Positions 14,120-22,634 of a stretch of 34,748 nt of DNA are shown piece after piece. The position numbers were made by a program, and so were the translations under genes. Where the stretch lies: contig CAMOSH010000016.1 in assembly GCA_946624575.1 (NCBI GenBank), positions 1-34,748 on the forward strand, written 5' to 3'. This stretch comes from an uncultured Verrucomicrobiota bacterium (GTDB lineage Bacteria; Verrucomicrobiota; Kiritimatiellia; RFP12; UBA3636). The notes under the pieces were generated by a model. The model had not been told where the DNA came from, did not search any database, and saw only the letters and a list, made by a program, of their open reading frames with translations. Position 1 is the first letter of the stretch; the number at the start of each line of letters is the position of its first letter.

Positions 14120-16539
14120 TGCGCTGCGCCGGCGGCGCCGCCCTTCCGCCTTTTTCCGGCGTCGGCCGGGGAGGCCATTTCGACGAGAATGCGCGACCCG
14201 TCGCGCAGGAGCCCCTCCGGGACGAACGTGTCCGGCAGGGCTTTTCCGTCGACCGAAACGCGGGCCACGGTCCAGCCGCCGCCCTTGACTTCGACGTCGA
14301 ACGTGCGCCCACGCCAGGTGCGCGTCTGCGTGAAGCCGCTCCAGTCGCGCGGCAGGTGCGGCGCCACGCGAATCCCGTCGTAGTCGCGCCTGATTCCGAG
14401 AAAGCCGTCCAGTTCGATGTTGAAGAACCAGGCGACGGAGCCGGTGATCCAGTTGAACTCCATTCGGTACGGCGCGTTGCGATGTTCGGGACCGAAGAAG
14501 CAGTTGCCGTAGACAAAGCGCGGGTTGGATGCCTTGAGCGGCGAGTCCCCGTAGGCTGGAGTGGCGTCGCGGTACAGGCTCCAGGCGCGTTCCACCAGCC
14601 CGGCGCGCAGAAGAGCCCAGACCATCCAGGCGTTGCAGTGCGTGTAGATGGTGCCGTTTTCGCAGATGCCTGGCTCCATCGAGGTGACGCGCCCGATGAC
14701 CGGATCGAAGTGCCTGTAAGCCGGGGCCATCAGGCGGTAGCCGAGCGGGGTCTTGAGGCGCCTGTCGATCGAGGCGAGGATTTTCCGCGTCCGCTCCGGC
14801 GTCGCGGCGCCGCAGACGATTGCCCAGCTCTGGGTGTTGAGGTAGATCTTCCCCTCGCGGTTTTTCGAGGATCCGATCGGGTTTCCGTCGTCGTCGAAGC
14901 CGCGCACGTACCATGAGCCGTCCCATGCGCTTTCGTTTATGGCGGCGTTCATGGCGGCGGCGCGTTCGCGGGCCACGGCGGCGCGTTCGCGGTCGCCGAG
15001 CCATTCGTGGAGGCCGGCCATCTGGCGCAGCGCCTCGGAGTACGCCATCGAGAGCCAGACCGATTCCCCCCTGCCTCCTTTGCCGATGCCGGTGAGGGAG
15101 TCGTTCCAGTCGCCGAACTTTATGAGCAGAAGCCTGTGCGCCCCCTTGTTGCGCTCCAGGAATTCGAGCGCACGTTCCACGTGCTCCAGCACGCTTGCGG
15201 ATCCCTTGTCGTAGAACGGCGCCTTTACGGACAGGAAGTCACGTTCTCCGGTTTCGCGCAGGTACGCGCAAAGGGAGAACACGAGCCAAAGCGCGGAATC
15301 GGAGTATTCCTTCGTGTCTACCGGATTCCACCCGCGCAGCGCGAGCCCCGAGGAATACTGGTGCCGGAACGCTTCGAGAAGAATTTCGCGGGTGCGCTCC
15401 GGGCGGAACGACGAGCATCCCATCGCGTGCTGCACGATGTCGCGGTATCCCATCCAGCCCCAGCGGCACCATTCGGCGCCGAAGAGCGCCTGCTGCTTGT
15501 GCCAGGCGTTGAACGCCGAGTTGAAAACCGGGTCCGGCGTGTGCGCGGCGTTCCGCGAGACAAGCGCCCTTTTTGCCGCGACGAGCGCCGCGAATCTTCC
15601 CTCCACGTCTTTGAGCGTCTTTTTCGCCGCGGTCGCCGCGTGAGGGACGGAGTCGCTCACGCCGAGGACGAGGTTGATTCGGATCTCCTCGTCCGCCTTC
15701 ACTCTGCCCAGGTTGAACTGAAGCGCGGCAATCGTCGCGTCGGAAGAGCCGACAGAGCCGGTGCACGCGCCGCGCACGACCGCGACGGGTTCGTTGAGCT
15801 GGCCGTAGGTCCCGACGAAGAAGTCCTTGCTGCCGTCGAAGCCGTCGATTTTGCGGTCGGCCGCGAGGAAGCCCGTCTGCCAGGGATGCGGCGAAACGAA
15901 CGGGTGCTTCGTGAACACGGCCATGTTCCGCCTTTTGTCCAGCGCGGAGTTGCGGTAGAACATGTCGCCGTAGGAATTGAAGCCCCACATGTACTTGAAC
16001 GAAATCTGCTCGTACACGAAGACCGTGAGATTGCGGGACTTCCGCGACTTTCCGCCGTCGCCGGCGCGCGGCCGTATCCCGATTGTCCAGCACTCCTCCG
16101 GATCGTCGCCGTCGGGGACGAACACGCGGAAGGTCGCCGCCACGCCGTCCGTCTCGTTTTCGATGATCGTGTAGCCCAGTCCGTGGCGGGCGCGGAAGCG
16201 CGTGGGTTTGGCCTTTACCGGTTCCCAGCCGACGTTCCAGAACGCGCCGGTGTCGTTGTCGCGGACGTAGACGAGGCGGTTCAGGAATGTGTCGCGCCCG
16301 TACACGTCGAAATCGCAGATGCGGCCGATGCCCTGCGAAAGCTTTGTCATCTCGGATTCGCCGATCTGGTAGTCCGTGTAGCCGGCGCCGGTCTGCTGGA
16401 CGTTCGCGAGCAGCTGCGCGTTCCAGAGCATGTTGTCGAACGGGCGCGGCGTGTCCGGGCGCGTGACCACGTATTCGAGTCCGTCTGGCGAAAAATGGCC
16501 GCACGCGGCGGTCGCCGCCGTCTTTTTCCTGGGGGTCAT
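14116..16539 (-). CDS. GH94 glycoside phosphorylase (cellobiose/chitobiose phosphorylase-like)
   Basis: An 807-aa cytosolic phosphorylase that would split a beta-linked disaccharide with phosphate to give a sugar 1-phosphate and a free sugar. The N-terminal domain opens with GHFSPDGLEYVVTRPDTP, as in chitobiose and cellobiose phosphorylases. The (alpha/alpha)6 domain carries GYRDIVQHAM (364-373) and GDWND (476-480), where Asp480 is the likely general acid. Length equals that of characterised members (about 800). There is no signal peptide. It overlaps lpxB by ATGA and lies seven bases after thiC, an unusual operon setting for a catabolic enzyme. The sugar cannot be decided by eye. Confidence 0.9.
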   Translation of the reverse strand: MTPRKKTAATAACGHFSPDGLEYVVTRPDTPRPFDNMLWNAQLLANVQQTGAGYTDYQIGESEMTKLSQGIGRICDFDVYGRDTFLNRLVYVRDNDTGAFWNVGWEPVKAKPTRFRARHGLGYTIIENETDGVAATFRVFVPDGDDPEECWTIGIRPRAGDGGKSRKSRNLTVFVYEQISFKYMWGFNSYGDMFYRNSALDKRRNMAVFTKHPFVSPHPWQTGFLAADRKIDGFDGSKDFFVGTYGQLNEPVAVVRGACTGSVGSSDATIAALQFNLGRVKADEEIRINLVLGVSDSVPHAATAAKKTLKDVEGRFAALVAAKRALVSRNAAHTPDPVFNSAFNAWHKQQALFGAEWCRWGWMGYRDIVQHAMGCSSFRPERTREILLEAFRHQYSSGLALRGWNPVDTKEYSDSALWLVFSLCAYLRETGERDFLSVKAPFYDKGSASVLEHVERALEFLERNKGAHRLLLIKFGDWNDSLTGIGKGGRGESVWLSMAYSEALRQMAGLHEWLGDRERAAVARERAAAMNAAINESAWDGSWYVRGFDDDGNPIGSSKNREGKIYLNTQSWAIVCGAATPERTRKILASIDRRLKTPLGYRLMAPAYRHFDPVIGRVTSMEPGICENGTIYTHCNAWMVWALLRAGLVERAWSLYRDATPAYGDSPLKASNPRFVYGNCFFGPEHRNAPYRMEFNWITGSVAWFFNIELDGFLGIRRDYDGIRVAPHLPRDWSGFTQTRTWRGRTFDVEVKGGGWTVARVSVDGKALPDTFVPEGLLRDGSRILVEMASPADAGKRRKGGAAGAAQ

Positions 16540-16546
16540 TGCGGAG

Positions 16547-17932
16547 TCAGAGGATGTCGATCGTCTCGCCTGCGAGGGCCTTGTTCATGCTGCGCACGGC
16601 GCAGAACTTGCCGCACATGCTGCAGGTGTCGGAGTGGTCGGATTCCGGTTTGCGGCTGTCGCGGATGGCGCGCGCGGTCTTCGGGTCGAGCGCCTCGGCG
16701 AACTGCGCCTCCCAGTCCAGCGCTCGCCGCGCCGCCGCCATGCGGTCGTCGCGGTCGCGGGCGCCGGGCAGGCCTTTCGCGATGTCCGCCGCGTGGGCCG
16801 CGATCCGCGACGCGATTATTCCCTGCCGCACGTCGTCCACGTTTGGCAGCGCGAGGTGCTCGGCCGGCGTGACGTAGCACAGGAACGCGGCTCCGCTCAT
16901 CGCGGCCACTGCGCCGCCGATGGCCGCCGTTATGTGGTCGTAGCCGGGCGCGATGTCCGTCACAAGCGGCCCGAGCACGTAGAAAGGCGCCCCGCCGCAT
17001 ATTGTCTGCTGCACTTTCATGTTCGCGGCGATCTGGTCCAGCGGCACGTGCCCCGGTCCCTCGACCATCACTTGCACCCCGCGAGCCCAAGCGCGCCGCG
17101 TCAGCTCGCCAAGGCGCACCAGCTCCTCGATCTGAACGCCGTCCGTCGCGTCCGCCAGGCAGCCGGGGCGGCAGGCGTCTCCAAGCGACACCGTGACGTC
17201 GTGCTCCGCGCAGATGTCCAGTATCTCGTCGTAGTGTTCGAAGAAAGGGTTTTCCTGCCCGGTCATGCTCATCCACGCGAAGACGAGCGAGCCGCCGCGG
17301 CTGACGATGTTCATCTTGCGATCGCCGGCGCGGATGCGTTCGACGGTCTTGCGGGTGATGCCGCAGTGCAGCGTGACGAAATCGACGCCGTCTTCGGCGT
17401 GCAGTCGCACGACGTCGATGAAGTCGCGCGCGGAAAGCGTTCCCAGGTCGCGCCGGTAGTGGATGACGGAGTCGTAGACAGGCACGGTGCCGATCATGGC
17501 CGGGCATTCCGCCACCAGTTTCCTGCGGAACGGCCCGGTGTCCCCGTGGCTGGAGAGGTCCATGATGGCGTCGGCCCCGAGCTCGATCGCGCTTTTGACC
17601 TTTTCCATTTCGACGTCGTAGTCGCGGCAGTCGCGCGACACGCCGAGATTGACGTTGATCTTGGTGCGCAGTGCGCTGCCGATGCCCTCGGCCGAGAGGC
17701 ACGCGTGGCGCTTGTTTGCCGGAATGCAGACCTTGCCGGACGCGACAAGCGCCCTCAATTCGTCGATGTCGATCTTCTCCTTGGCGGCGACTTCGGCCAA
17801 CTGTGGCGTCGTCACGCCTTTTCTGGCCGCGTCCATTTGCGTGGACCATGCGGGCGCGGGGGCGGACGGAGCGCGAACTTCTGGCGTGGGACGGTTTTCT
17901 GCGGGAACGGATTTTGAATTGTCGTTTTTCAT
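16547..17932 (-). CDS. thiC: Phosphomethylpyrimidine synthase
   Basis: A 461-aa ThiC that rearranges aminoimidazole ribotide to hydroxymethylpyrimidine phosphate for thiamine, using S-adenosylmethionine and an iron-sulfur cluster. Recognisable segments include KINVNLGVSRD, ADAIMDLSSHGD, EGPGHVPLDQI and GPLVTDIAPGYDHI. The C-terminal cluster motif reads CSMCGKFC (Cys437, 440, 444), a CX2CX3C spacing one residue shorter than the CX2CX4C of well-studied homologues. The first 35 or so residues are a Pro/Ala-rich extension. The upstream gap is only 19 bases, so there is no room for the TPP riboswitch that often controls thiC; transcription must come through the upstream gene. It is followed seven bases later by the GH94 gene. 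Confidence 0.95.
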   Translation of the reverse strand: MKNDNSKSVPAENRPTPEVRAPSAPAPAWSTQMDAARKGVTTPQLAEVAAKEKIDIDELRALVASGKVCIPANKRHACLSAEGIGSALRTKINVNLGVSRDCRDYDVEMEKVKSAIELGADAIMDLSSHGDTGPFRRKLVAECPAMIGTVPVYDSVIHYRRDLGTLSARDFIDVVRLHAEDGVDFVTLHCGITRKTVERIRAGDRKMNIVSRGGSLVFAWMSMTGQENPFFEHYDEILDICAEHDVTVSLGDACRPGCLADATDGVQIEELVRLGELTRRAWARGVQVMVEGPGHVPLDQIAANMKVQQTICGGAPFYVLGPLVTDIAPGYDHITAAIGGAVAAMSGAAFLCYVTPAEHLALPNVDDVRQGIIASRIAAHAADIAKGLPGARDRDDRMAAARRALDWEAQFAEALDPKTARAIRDSRKPESDHSDTCSMCGKFCAVRSMNKALAGETIDIL

Positions 17933-17951
17933 CTATTGGGATTATGTCGTC

Positions 17952-18953
17952 CTACGGTTCATGCCGGCGCGTCTGCGCATCGTGGAAACGCCTGCGGCGG
18001 CGGGACACCGGGTTTTCCCTTTCGTCGGCGCCCGCCGCGTCGCCGCCGGCGCCCTCCATGGCCTGCGGCGGAATCTCGAAACCGGCTTCGCGGAGCTTGC
18101 GGATGTCCTCGTCGTCCAGTTCTATCGGCAGCGGCGGCCCCTTGCCGTTCATGATGATGTCGAGATTCACGTCGTGCATCCTGCGTTCGCGCTGCTCTGG
18201 CGTGAGCTTCATCAGTTCCTCGCGCTCCTTGCGGCGGCGCTCTTCCGCCTCCTCGCGCTCCTTGCGGCGGCGTTCGCGCTCGGCTTCTAGCTTGCGCCTT
18301 GCCTCGCTTTTTTCCGCCTCGACTTCCCAGTCGGTCTTCTGCTGGAGAGTCGAGAGATCGACTGGTCTGCCTCCTGGCTGGCCGAACGTGGTCACGTCGC
18401 CGCGATTGGTGGTGGCGGGATTGATCCAAAGTGGCAGCTGGGCCTCCAGTCCGCCGCGCCTGAGCATCACCGTGCCGCCCTTCAGGTCGATTTCCCCGCA
18501 GGTGATGCCGTTGAACTGCTGCCCTTCCATGAGATAGTACGACGCGCCGTCGCTGCCGTCGGAGAATCCTACGGCCGGCACGCCCTGGTATCTCGAAATG
18601 AGGGTGATCTTGATTTTGTCCAGTCCCGGCGGAATGATCCAGGGCTCCTGCTGGTTTTGCGCGGCTTCGGCGGCTTCCTGCTGCTGGCGCGCCAATTCTT
18701 CCGGAGTGGGGCCGGAAGGCGGAGGCGGCCCGAATGGCGCGCGGTTGAGTATCGGTCTGTAGCGCTCGGGCACGCCTTCGTATTGGGCGCCGCCGGCGCG
18801 CATCCCGGTCGCCGCGCACAGCGTGAACGCCAGCGCGAGCGCTAAACTGCGCGATGCGCCGCCGTCGCCACGGTGAGGCGCGCCGCCGCCGCATGGATTG
18901 CGGCGCAATCCGGGGTGCGCCGGGGTGGTTCGCTTGTGGGCCTGTCCGTTCAC
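17952..18953 (-). CDS. Uncharacterised exported protein with charged coiled coil
   Basis: I do not recognise the family. After a basic N-terminal stretch comes a hydrophobic segment (SLALALAFTLCAATGMRAGG) that looks like a signal peptide. A Pro-rich stretch (APFGPPPPSGP) and a Gln-rich segment follow. Next is a compact beta-rich domain (ITLISRYQGVPAVGFSDGSD ... GEIDLKGGTVMLRRGG) that recalls GspC/PilP-type periplasmic domains of secretion systems. A highly charged helix rich in Glu and Arg (roughly residues 210-260) and a C-terminal region complete it. The start is uncertain: GTG at 18953 lies eight bases after a strong -10 box (leaderless), TTG at 18908 would give a more normal signal peptide, and TTG at 18974 is inside the promoter. 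It heads the thiC-GH94-lpxB operon; thiC starts 19 bases after its stop. Confidence 0.75.
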   Translation of the reverse strand: MNGQAHKRTTPAHPGLRRNPCGGGAPHRGDGGASRSLALALAFTLCAATGMRAGGAQYEGVPERYRPILNRAPFGPPPPSGPTPEELARQQQEAAEAAQNQQEPWIIPPGLDKIKITLISRYQGVPAVGFSDGSDGASYYLMEGQQFNGITCGEIDLKGGTVMLRRGGLEAQLPLWINPATTNRGDVTTFGQPGGRPVDLSTLQQKTDWEVEAEKSEARRKLEAERERRRKEREEAEERRRKEREELMKLTPEQRERRMHDVNLDIIMNGKGPPLPIELDDEDIRKLREAGFEIPPQAMEGAGGDAAGADERENPVSRRRRRFHDAQTRRHEP

Positions 18954-18961
18954 GGCCGCCA

Positions 18962-18990
18962 AGTATACCGCCAAACCCTTTTCGCGGCAA
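18962..18990 (-). promoter_or_regulatory. Promoter of the thiC-GH94-lpxB operon
   Basis: Minus strand TTGCCG (18990-18985), 17-bp spacer, TATACT (18967-18962). The GTG candidate start at 18953 follows eight bases later, which implies a leaderless or nearly leaderless message. Confidence 0.6.
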
Positions 18991-19004
18991 TCGCCGCGTG
19001 GGCG

Positions 19005-19032
19005 AAAAAAAACTCCGGCGTCCGGAGTTTTT
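19005..19032 (-). terminator. Terminator after the tRNA genes, symmetric
   Basis: Perfect stem AACTCCGG/CCGGAGTT with loop CGT, preceded by A and followed by T tracts. It ends the tRNA transcript on the minus strand and separates it from the operon promoter at 18962-18990. The symmetry would let it work in both directions. Confidence 0.85.
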
Positions 19033-19051
19033 TAGCAGGCTTGTCGAATGG

Positions 19052-19124
<73 letters not shown>

Positions 19125-19138
19125 ACGCACAAAAAAAT

Positions 19139-19213
19139 TGGAGCGAGCTAAGGGATTTGAACCCTCGACATCTACCTTGGCAAGGTAGCGCTCTACCACT
19201 GAGCTAAGCTCGC
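19139..19213 (-). tRNA. tRNA-Gly (anticodon GCC)
   Basis: Acceptor GCGAGCT/AGCTCGC, D-arm with AGCTCAGTGGTAGAGC, anticodon loop TTGCCAA on a CTACC/GGTAG stem, T-arm GAGGG-TTCAAAT-CCCTT. Discriminator T and CCA are encoded (19142-19139). It decodes GGC, a frequent codon in this GC-rich DNA. It is the first gene of a two-tRNA transcript. Confidence 0.96.
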
Positions 19214-19237
19214 ACCGCATTGGGTTGACGGGCAGGA

Positions 19238-19266
19238 ACTCTACCACTAGCGCCCCTCGAATGCAA
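19238..19266 (-). promoter_or_regulatory. Promoter of the tRNA-Gly/tRNA-Lys unit
   Basis: Minus strand TTGCAT (19266-19261), 17-bp spacer, TAGAGT (19243-19238), about 25 bases before the tRNA-Gly 5' end. The same TTGCAT -35 hexamer precedes ssrA. Confidence 0.55.
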
Positions 19267-19281
19267 GAAAAAAATTTCGGG

Positions 19282-21198
19282 TCAGTTTCCGGTGCTTCTT
19301 GAAAACGGCGCCAGCGTCCAGCGGGGCTTGTCGATGCTTCCGCTGGCGCGCACCCCGAACAGTCCCGACACCGGGCTGAGCATGCGCCGCATGGTCCGCC
19401 CGATCCACGTCTTGCCGTTCATGATCCGGACACGCGCCACAATGTCGATCGAGGACCCGTCAGCGGCCGCAACGCCCGAGCCGTCGATGCTGAAGGCCGC
19501 GCCAGAAATGGCGAGTTCCGACAGATGCCACTGGCCGTCTTTCAGCGTGGCGCGCACTTTGGCGGAATCCTGTCCGACAAGAAAGTCCACGCCGGGGACG
19601 AATCTCGCGAGCACGTCCGTCAGTCCGGCGAAAAGCGGGACGCGAAAGAGCTTGGCGTCGCGTATGTCTGCGGAAAAGACTCCGCTGCCGCGCTTCGGGA
19701 TTCCGCCGTCAAGCGCGGACGTCGGCCCCTCGTACGACGCGTTTGCGTCGAGGATTCCCCCCGCCTGCGCGTCGGCGTCGCGGCCCAGCATTTTCACCCA
19801 TTCGGCTTCCGGGACGTTTTTGACCGAAAGCGCAGCCGCGACGGTCGGCTCGGGGCCTGTGCGGTCGTGCTTGAGCGATCCCCGCAGTGCTCCTCCCATC
19901 GCGTCGGCGGTGATTTCCTTGATTTCGGCGATTCTTCCGTTCACCGCTCCCGATGCCGCGATGTCGGAAAAACGGAAACCGCGCACCGTGGCACCGTGCG
20001 CTTCCGTCGAAATCCGCAGCGCCGTGCGGTCCGCGTTTCCGTCGCCAAGCCCCAGCGTGCCGGAACACCGAATTGTCGACGGATTGTCGAATTCGACTTC
20101 ACGGAGCGCGTTCGCGCCTGAGAATCCCGCCATCGCCGCCAATTGGAGAGGATTGACGCCGGAAACGCAGTCGAGCGAAAGCGTCTCCGAATCGATGTCG
20201 TACGTAGCGAAGCCGGTGATCGAGCCTTCCGGGCGGAGTATTTCGACAGGGTCGGCTTCCACGCGCTCCCAGGCTTCGGCGCCGGACGCTCTGATCATCG
20301 CCGCGAATCCGGAAAGTCGCACCCCGTTGAAGCGCATCGGCCCGGATTGCAGGGAAACTCCAAGACGCCTCCTGTTTCGCGACGGCGCCCAGTGCAATTG
20401 CGCCTCGATCCGGGGAGGGGACGCTCCGAATTCGAATCTTTCGAGTGCGTCCGCCGCGCCGCCAGCGCCATGCTCCCGCAGGATCGTCGCGAATCGCCCG
20501 AAATCGACCGTCCCCGAAAACACCGCCGCGGCGGACGGCGCCTTTGTGTCGGCTCCTGCGTTTCCGCGCAGGGTCTGCTCGCGTTCTCCGGGGCCATGCA
20601 GCGAGAGCGCGGCGTCGGCGAGCGAGAACTCCCCGCCTTCGACCGAAAGCGTTCCGCGCACGTCGTGTATCTCCAGCCCGTCCGCCGAAACGCGGTTCGC
20701 CGAAATGGCGACTGGCCCGAAGTCGGGAATCTCGACGCTTGCGTCTGTGTCGTCGCTCGAGGAAAGTTCGGCTAGCGCCGTCGAGTCAAGTTTCAACGTC
20801 CCGATTTTCGCTTCCCGCAACCACTTGAGATCCGGCGCGGAAAGGCTTGGCCGCAGCCGCAGTTCCGCGCCGGTGACGAGAATTGCGGCGTTTGGCGCGT
20901 CGCCGTGCCGCGCCCTGATCGACGTGTTCCGTGCGCGCAGGCTCATGGCAAACGGGCTGAACGAGCCGCCGGAGATTTCCACCAGGACCCCGTCCGTCGA
21001 GAGCGCTTCCGAAATGCGGTTTTCGACGCATGTCGGGAAGTCCGACAGAATTCTGTGCGCCGCGACCACCAGGCCGATCGCGATGGCTGCCGCGATCAGC
21101 CGCCGGGCGGTGACGCGTCGCCTGCGGCGCCGTCCTGGTCGTCCGTCGTTTTCCGCCGCGCGCGCGCCGGCGTCGTCGTTTTTCTCTCGTGGGTTCAT
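19282..21198 (-). CDS. AsmA-like envelope protein
   Basis: A 638-aa protein with a very basic cytosolic N-terminus (run of Arg at about 23-28), one membrane anchor (about 34-52, RLIAAAIAIGLVVAAHRIL) and a long beta-rich periplasmic body. This is the architecture of AsmA/TamB/DUF3971 proteins, which carry lipids between the membranes or support envelope assembly. The C-terminal part (GVFSADIRDAKLFRVPLFAG, then SIDIVARVRIMNGKTW and a final ASGSIDKPRW strand) resembles the AsmA C-terminal region. Length is similar to AsmA itself (617 aa). The ATG at 21198 lies seven bases after a TAAAAT -10 box, so it may be leaderless, and no Shine-Dalgarno is visible. It is divergent from fabZ-lpxA, which fits a common outer-membrane theme. 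The lipid-transfer role is inferred. Confidence 0.75.
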   Translation of the reverse strand: MNPREKNDDAGARAAENDGRPGRRRRRRVTARRLIAAAIAIGLVVAAHRILSDFPTCVENRISEALSTDGVLVEISGGSFSPFAMSLRARNTSIRARHGDAPNAAILVTGAELRLRPSLSAPDLKWLREAKIGTLKLDSTALAELSSSDDTDASVEIPDFGPVAISANRVSADGLEIHDVRGTLSVEGGEFSLADAALSLHGPGEREQTLRGNAGADTKAPSAAAVFSGTVDFGRFATILREHGAGGAADALERFEFGASPPRIEAQLHWAPSRNRRRLGVSLQSGPMRFNGVRLSGFAAMIRASGAEAWERVEADPVEILRPEGSITGFATYDIDSETLSLDCVSGVNPLQLAAMAGFSGANALREVEFDNPSTIRCSGTLGLGDGNADRTALRISTEAHGATVRGFRFSDIAASGAVNGRIAEIKEITADAMGGALRGSLKHDRTGPEPTVAAALSVKNVPEAEWVKMLGRDADAQAGGILDANASYEGPTSALDGGIPKRGSGVFSADIRDAKLFRVPLFAGLTDVLARFVPGVDFLVGQDSAKVRATLKDGQWHLSELAISGAAFSIDGSGVAAADGSSIDIVARVRIMNGKTWIGRTMRRMLSPVSGLFGVRASGSIDKPRWTLAPFSRSTGN

Positions 21199-21205
21199 GC
21201 GGGAA

Positions 21206-21234
21206 ATTTTATGCCCGTTCCAAGCCGCAGTCAA
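21206..21234 (-). promoter_or_regulatory. Promoter of the AsmA-like gene, probably leaderless
   Basis: Minus strand TTGACT (21234-21229), 17-bp spacer, TAAAAT (21211-21206). Seven bases then separate it from the ATG at 21198. Confidence 0.55.
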
Positions 21235-21274
21235 CCCCGCCGCGGATCGGCGGTGGCGGGGATTGCGCGAACGC

Positions 21275-21303
21275 TTGCCGGGAAAGGGACGTTCTGGTAT
21301 GAT
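21275..21303 (+). promoter_or_regulatory. Promoter of the fabZ-lpxA-acyl-CoA synthetase operon
   Basis: TTGCCG (21275-21280), 17-bp spacer, TATGAT (21298-21303), followed by TCCCCGCG. The start site would be about 30 bases before the fabZ ATG. Confidence 0.65.
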
Positions 21304-21341
21304 TCCCCGCGTTTCCGCCCACAACAACCCGTGTTAACGCC

Positions 21342-21815
21342 ATGCCTTCCTCCTTCGGCATCGATCGAATTCTCAAGCTCCTGCCACACCGCTACCCGTT
21401 CCTGCTGGTTGACAGGGTTCTGGAAGCTTCAGACGACGGCACCCATCTGGTGGCGATTAAAAACGTCACGATGAACGAGCCGTTCTTCCAGGGTCATTTT
21501 CCGGGAAATCCGATCATGCCTGGCGTTTTGCACATCGAGGCGATGGCCCAGACCGCCGGCCTGATGTGCCTGTCGGCGCTTGAGGGAGACCGGTCTGTCG
21601 AGGCCCCCGACGGATACGACACGATTCTCATGGGCGTGGATGGCGCGAAGTTTCGCCGCATGATCCGACCCGGCGACCAGATGCGCATTGAAACCACCCT
21701 CATTTCCAGCAAGGGGCGCATCGGCAGGGCCAGGGGCGTGATCACCGTGGATGGCAAGGTTGCCACCGAGTGCACCATGATGTTCATGTTCGCCCCGCGC
21801 AAGGCGGACAAATAA
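21342..21815 (+). CDS. fabZ: 3-hydroxyacyl-[acyl-carrier-protein] dehydratase
   Basis: A 157-aa hot-dog-fold dehydratase of fatty acid elongation. It removes water from beta-hydroxyacyl-ACP, the same acyl pool that LpxA draws on. The signature HFPGNPIMPGVLHIEAMAQ gives catalytic His52 and Glu66. PHRYPFLLVDRV near the N-terminus is the other family hallmark. Length is typical (about 150). It is first of three co-directional genes; lpxA starts 24 bases after its stop. The fabZ-lpxA order is common in Gram-negative bacteria and balances membrane phospholipid against lipid A synthesis. Confidence 0.97.
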   Translation: MPSSFGIDRILKLLPHRYPFLLVDRVLEASDDGTHLVAIKNVTMNEPFFQGHFPGNPIMPGVLHIEAMAQTAGLMCLSALEGDRSVEAPDGYDTILMGVDGAKFRRMIRPGDQMRIETTLISSKGRIGRARGVITVDGKVATECTMMFMFAPRKADK

Positions 21816-21838
21816 TTGATTTCACAGGAACCAGCGAC

Positions 21839-22615
21839 ATGACGCAGATTCATCCGCTTGCAGTAGTGGAACCAGGTGCCCAGCTCGGGCAGGACGTGAA
21901 GATAGGCCCGTTCGCGGTCGTGGGGCCGGAAGTCAGGATCGGCGACGGCTGCGAAATTCAGGCGCACGCCGTGGTCGACGGCGCCACGGAACTTGGCGAG
22001 CACTGCCAGGTGTTTCCATTCGCGCACATTGGCGGCAAGACGCAGGACCTCAAATTCCAGGAGGGCAACAGGACTTTCGTGAAGGTCGGCGCCCGCACCG
22101 TGCTCCGCGAATGCGTCACGATCAACTGCGGCACGCGCGACGGCGAATCGACAATCCTTGGCGATGACTGCCTGATCATGGCCTACTGCCACCTCGCGCA
22201 CGGATGCCGGTTCGGCAATCACGTCATCGTTTCCAACGCGACCCAGTTCGCCGGCGAAGTTCAGGTCGGGGACTGGGCCGTGATTTCCGGCATCGTCGGA
22301 GTCCACCAGTTCGTCCGCATCGGCGAACACGCAATGATCGGCGGCGCCAGCGCCATCAAGCAGGACGCCGCCCCGTACTTCATCACAGATGGAAATCCGG
22401 CCGCGGCGCGTGGCGTCAACATCGTGGGGCTCGGCCGCCGCGGTTTCCCGAAGGAGACGATCGCCGCGATCCACAAGGCGTACAAGCTGCTCTGCCACGA
22501 GGGGCTGAACGTCTCCGACGCGATTTCCGCGATTCACGCCGACGTGCCCGACATTCCCGAAATCCGCCGGCTGGTCGATTTCTTCAAGTCCACGCAACGC
22601 GGCGTCATCCGCTGA
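21839..22615 (+). CDS. lpxA: Acyl-[ACP]-UDP-N-acetylglucosamine O-acyltransferase
   Basis: A 258-aa enzyme that starts lipid A synthesis by moving a 3-hydroxyacyl chain from ACP to UDP-GlcNAc. The left-handed beta-helix hexapeptide pattern is clear through residues 1-190. The catalytic histidine is probably His121 in YCHLAHGC (equivalent to E. coli His125), with His118 beside it. The C-terminal helical domain begins at about 200 (GFPKETIAAIHKAYKLL). AGGA lies nine bases before the ATG at 21839, which excludes the longer frame that begins inside fabZ. Length is close to E. coli LpxA (262). The acyl-CoA synthetase gene follows after 19 bases. Confidence 0.97.
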   Translation: MTQIHPLAVVEPGAQLGQDVKIGPFAVVGPEVRIGDGCEIQAHAVVDGATELGEHCQVFPFAHIGGKTQDLKFQEGNRTFVKVGARTVLRECVTINCGTRDGESTILGDDCLIMAYCHLAHGCRFGNHVIVSNATQFAGEVQVGDWAVISGIVGVHQFVRIGEHAMIGGASAIKQDAAPYFITDGNPAAARGVNIVGLGRRGFPKETIAAIHKAYKLLCHEGLNVSDAISAIHADVPDIPEIRRLVDFFKSTQRGVIR

Positions 22616-22634
22616 ATCCGAGTCTTTTTTCGCC

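Noticed and set aside
17933-17951. TPP riboswitch before thiC
   Set aside because: Only 19 bases separate thiC from the upstream gene.
19214-19260. A third tRNA (AGTGGTAGAG, D-arm-like, on the minus strand)
   Set aside because: No other arm folds; the stretch is better explained as the spacer and -10 box of the tRNA promoter.
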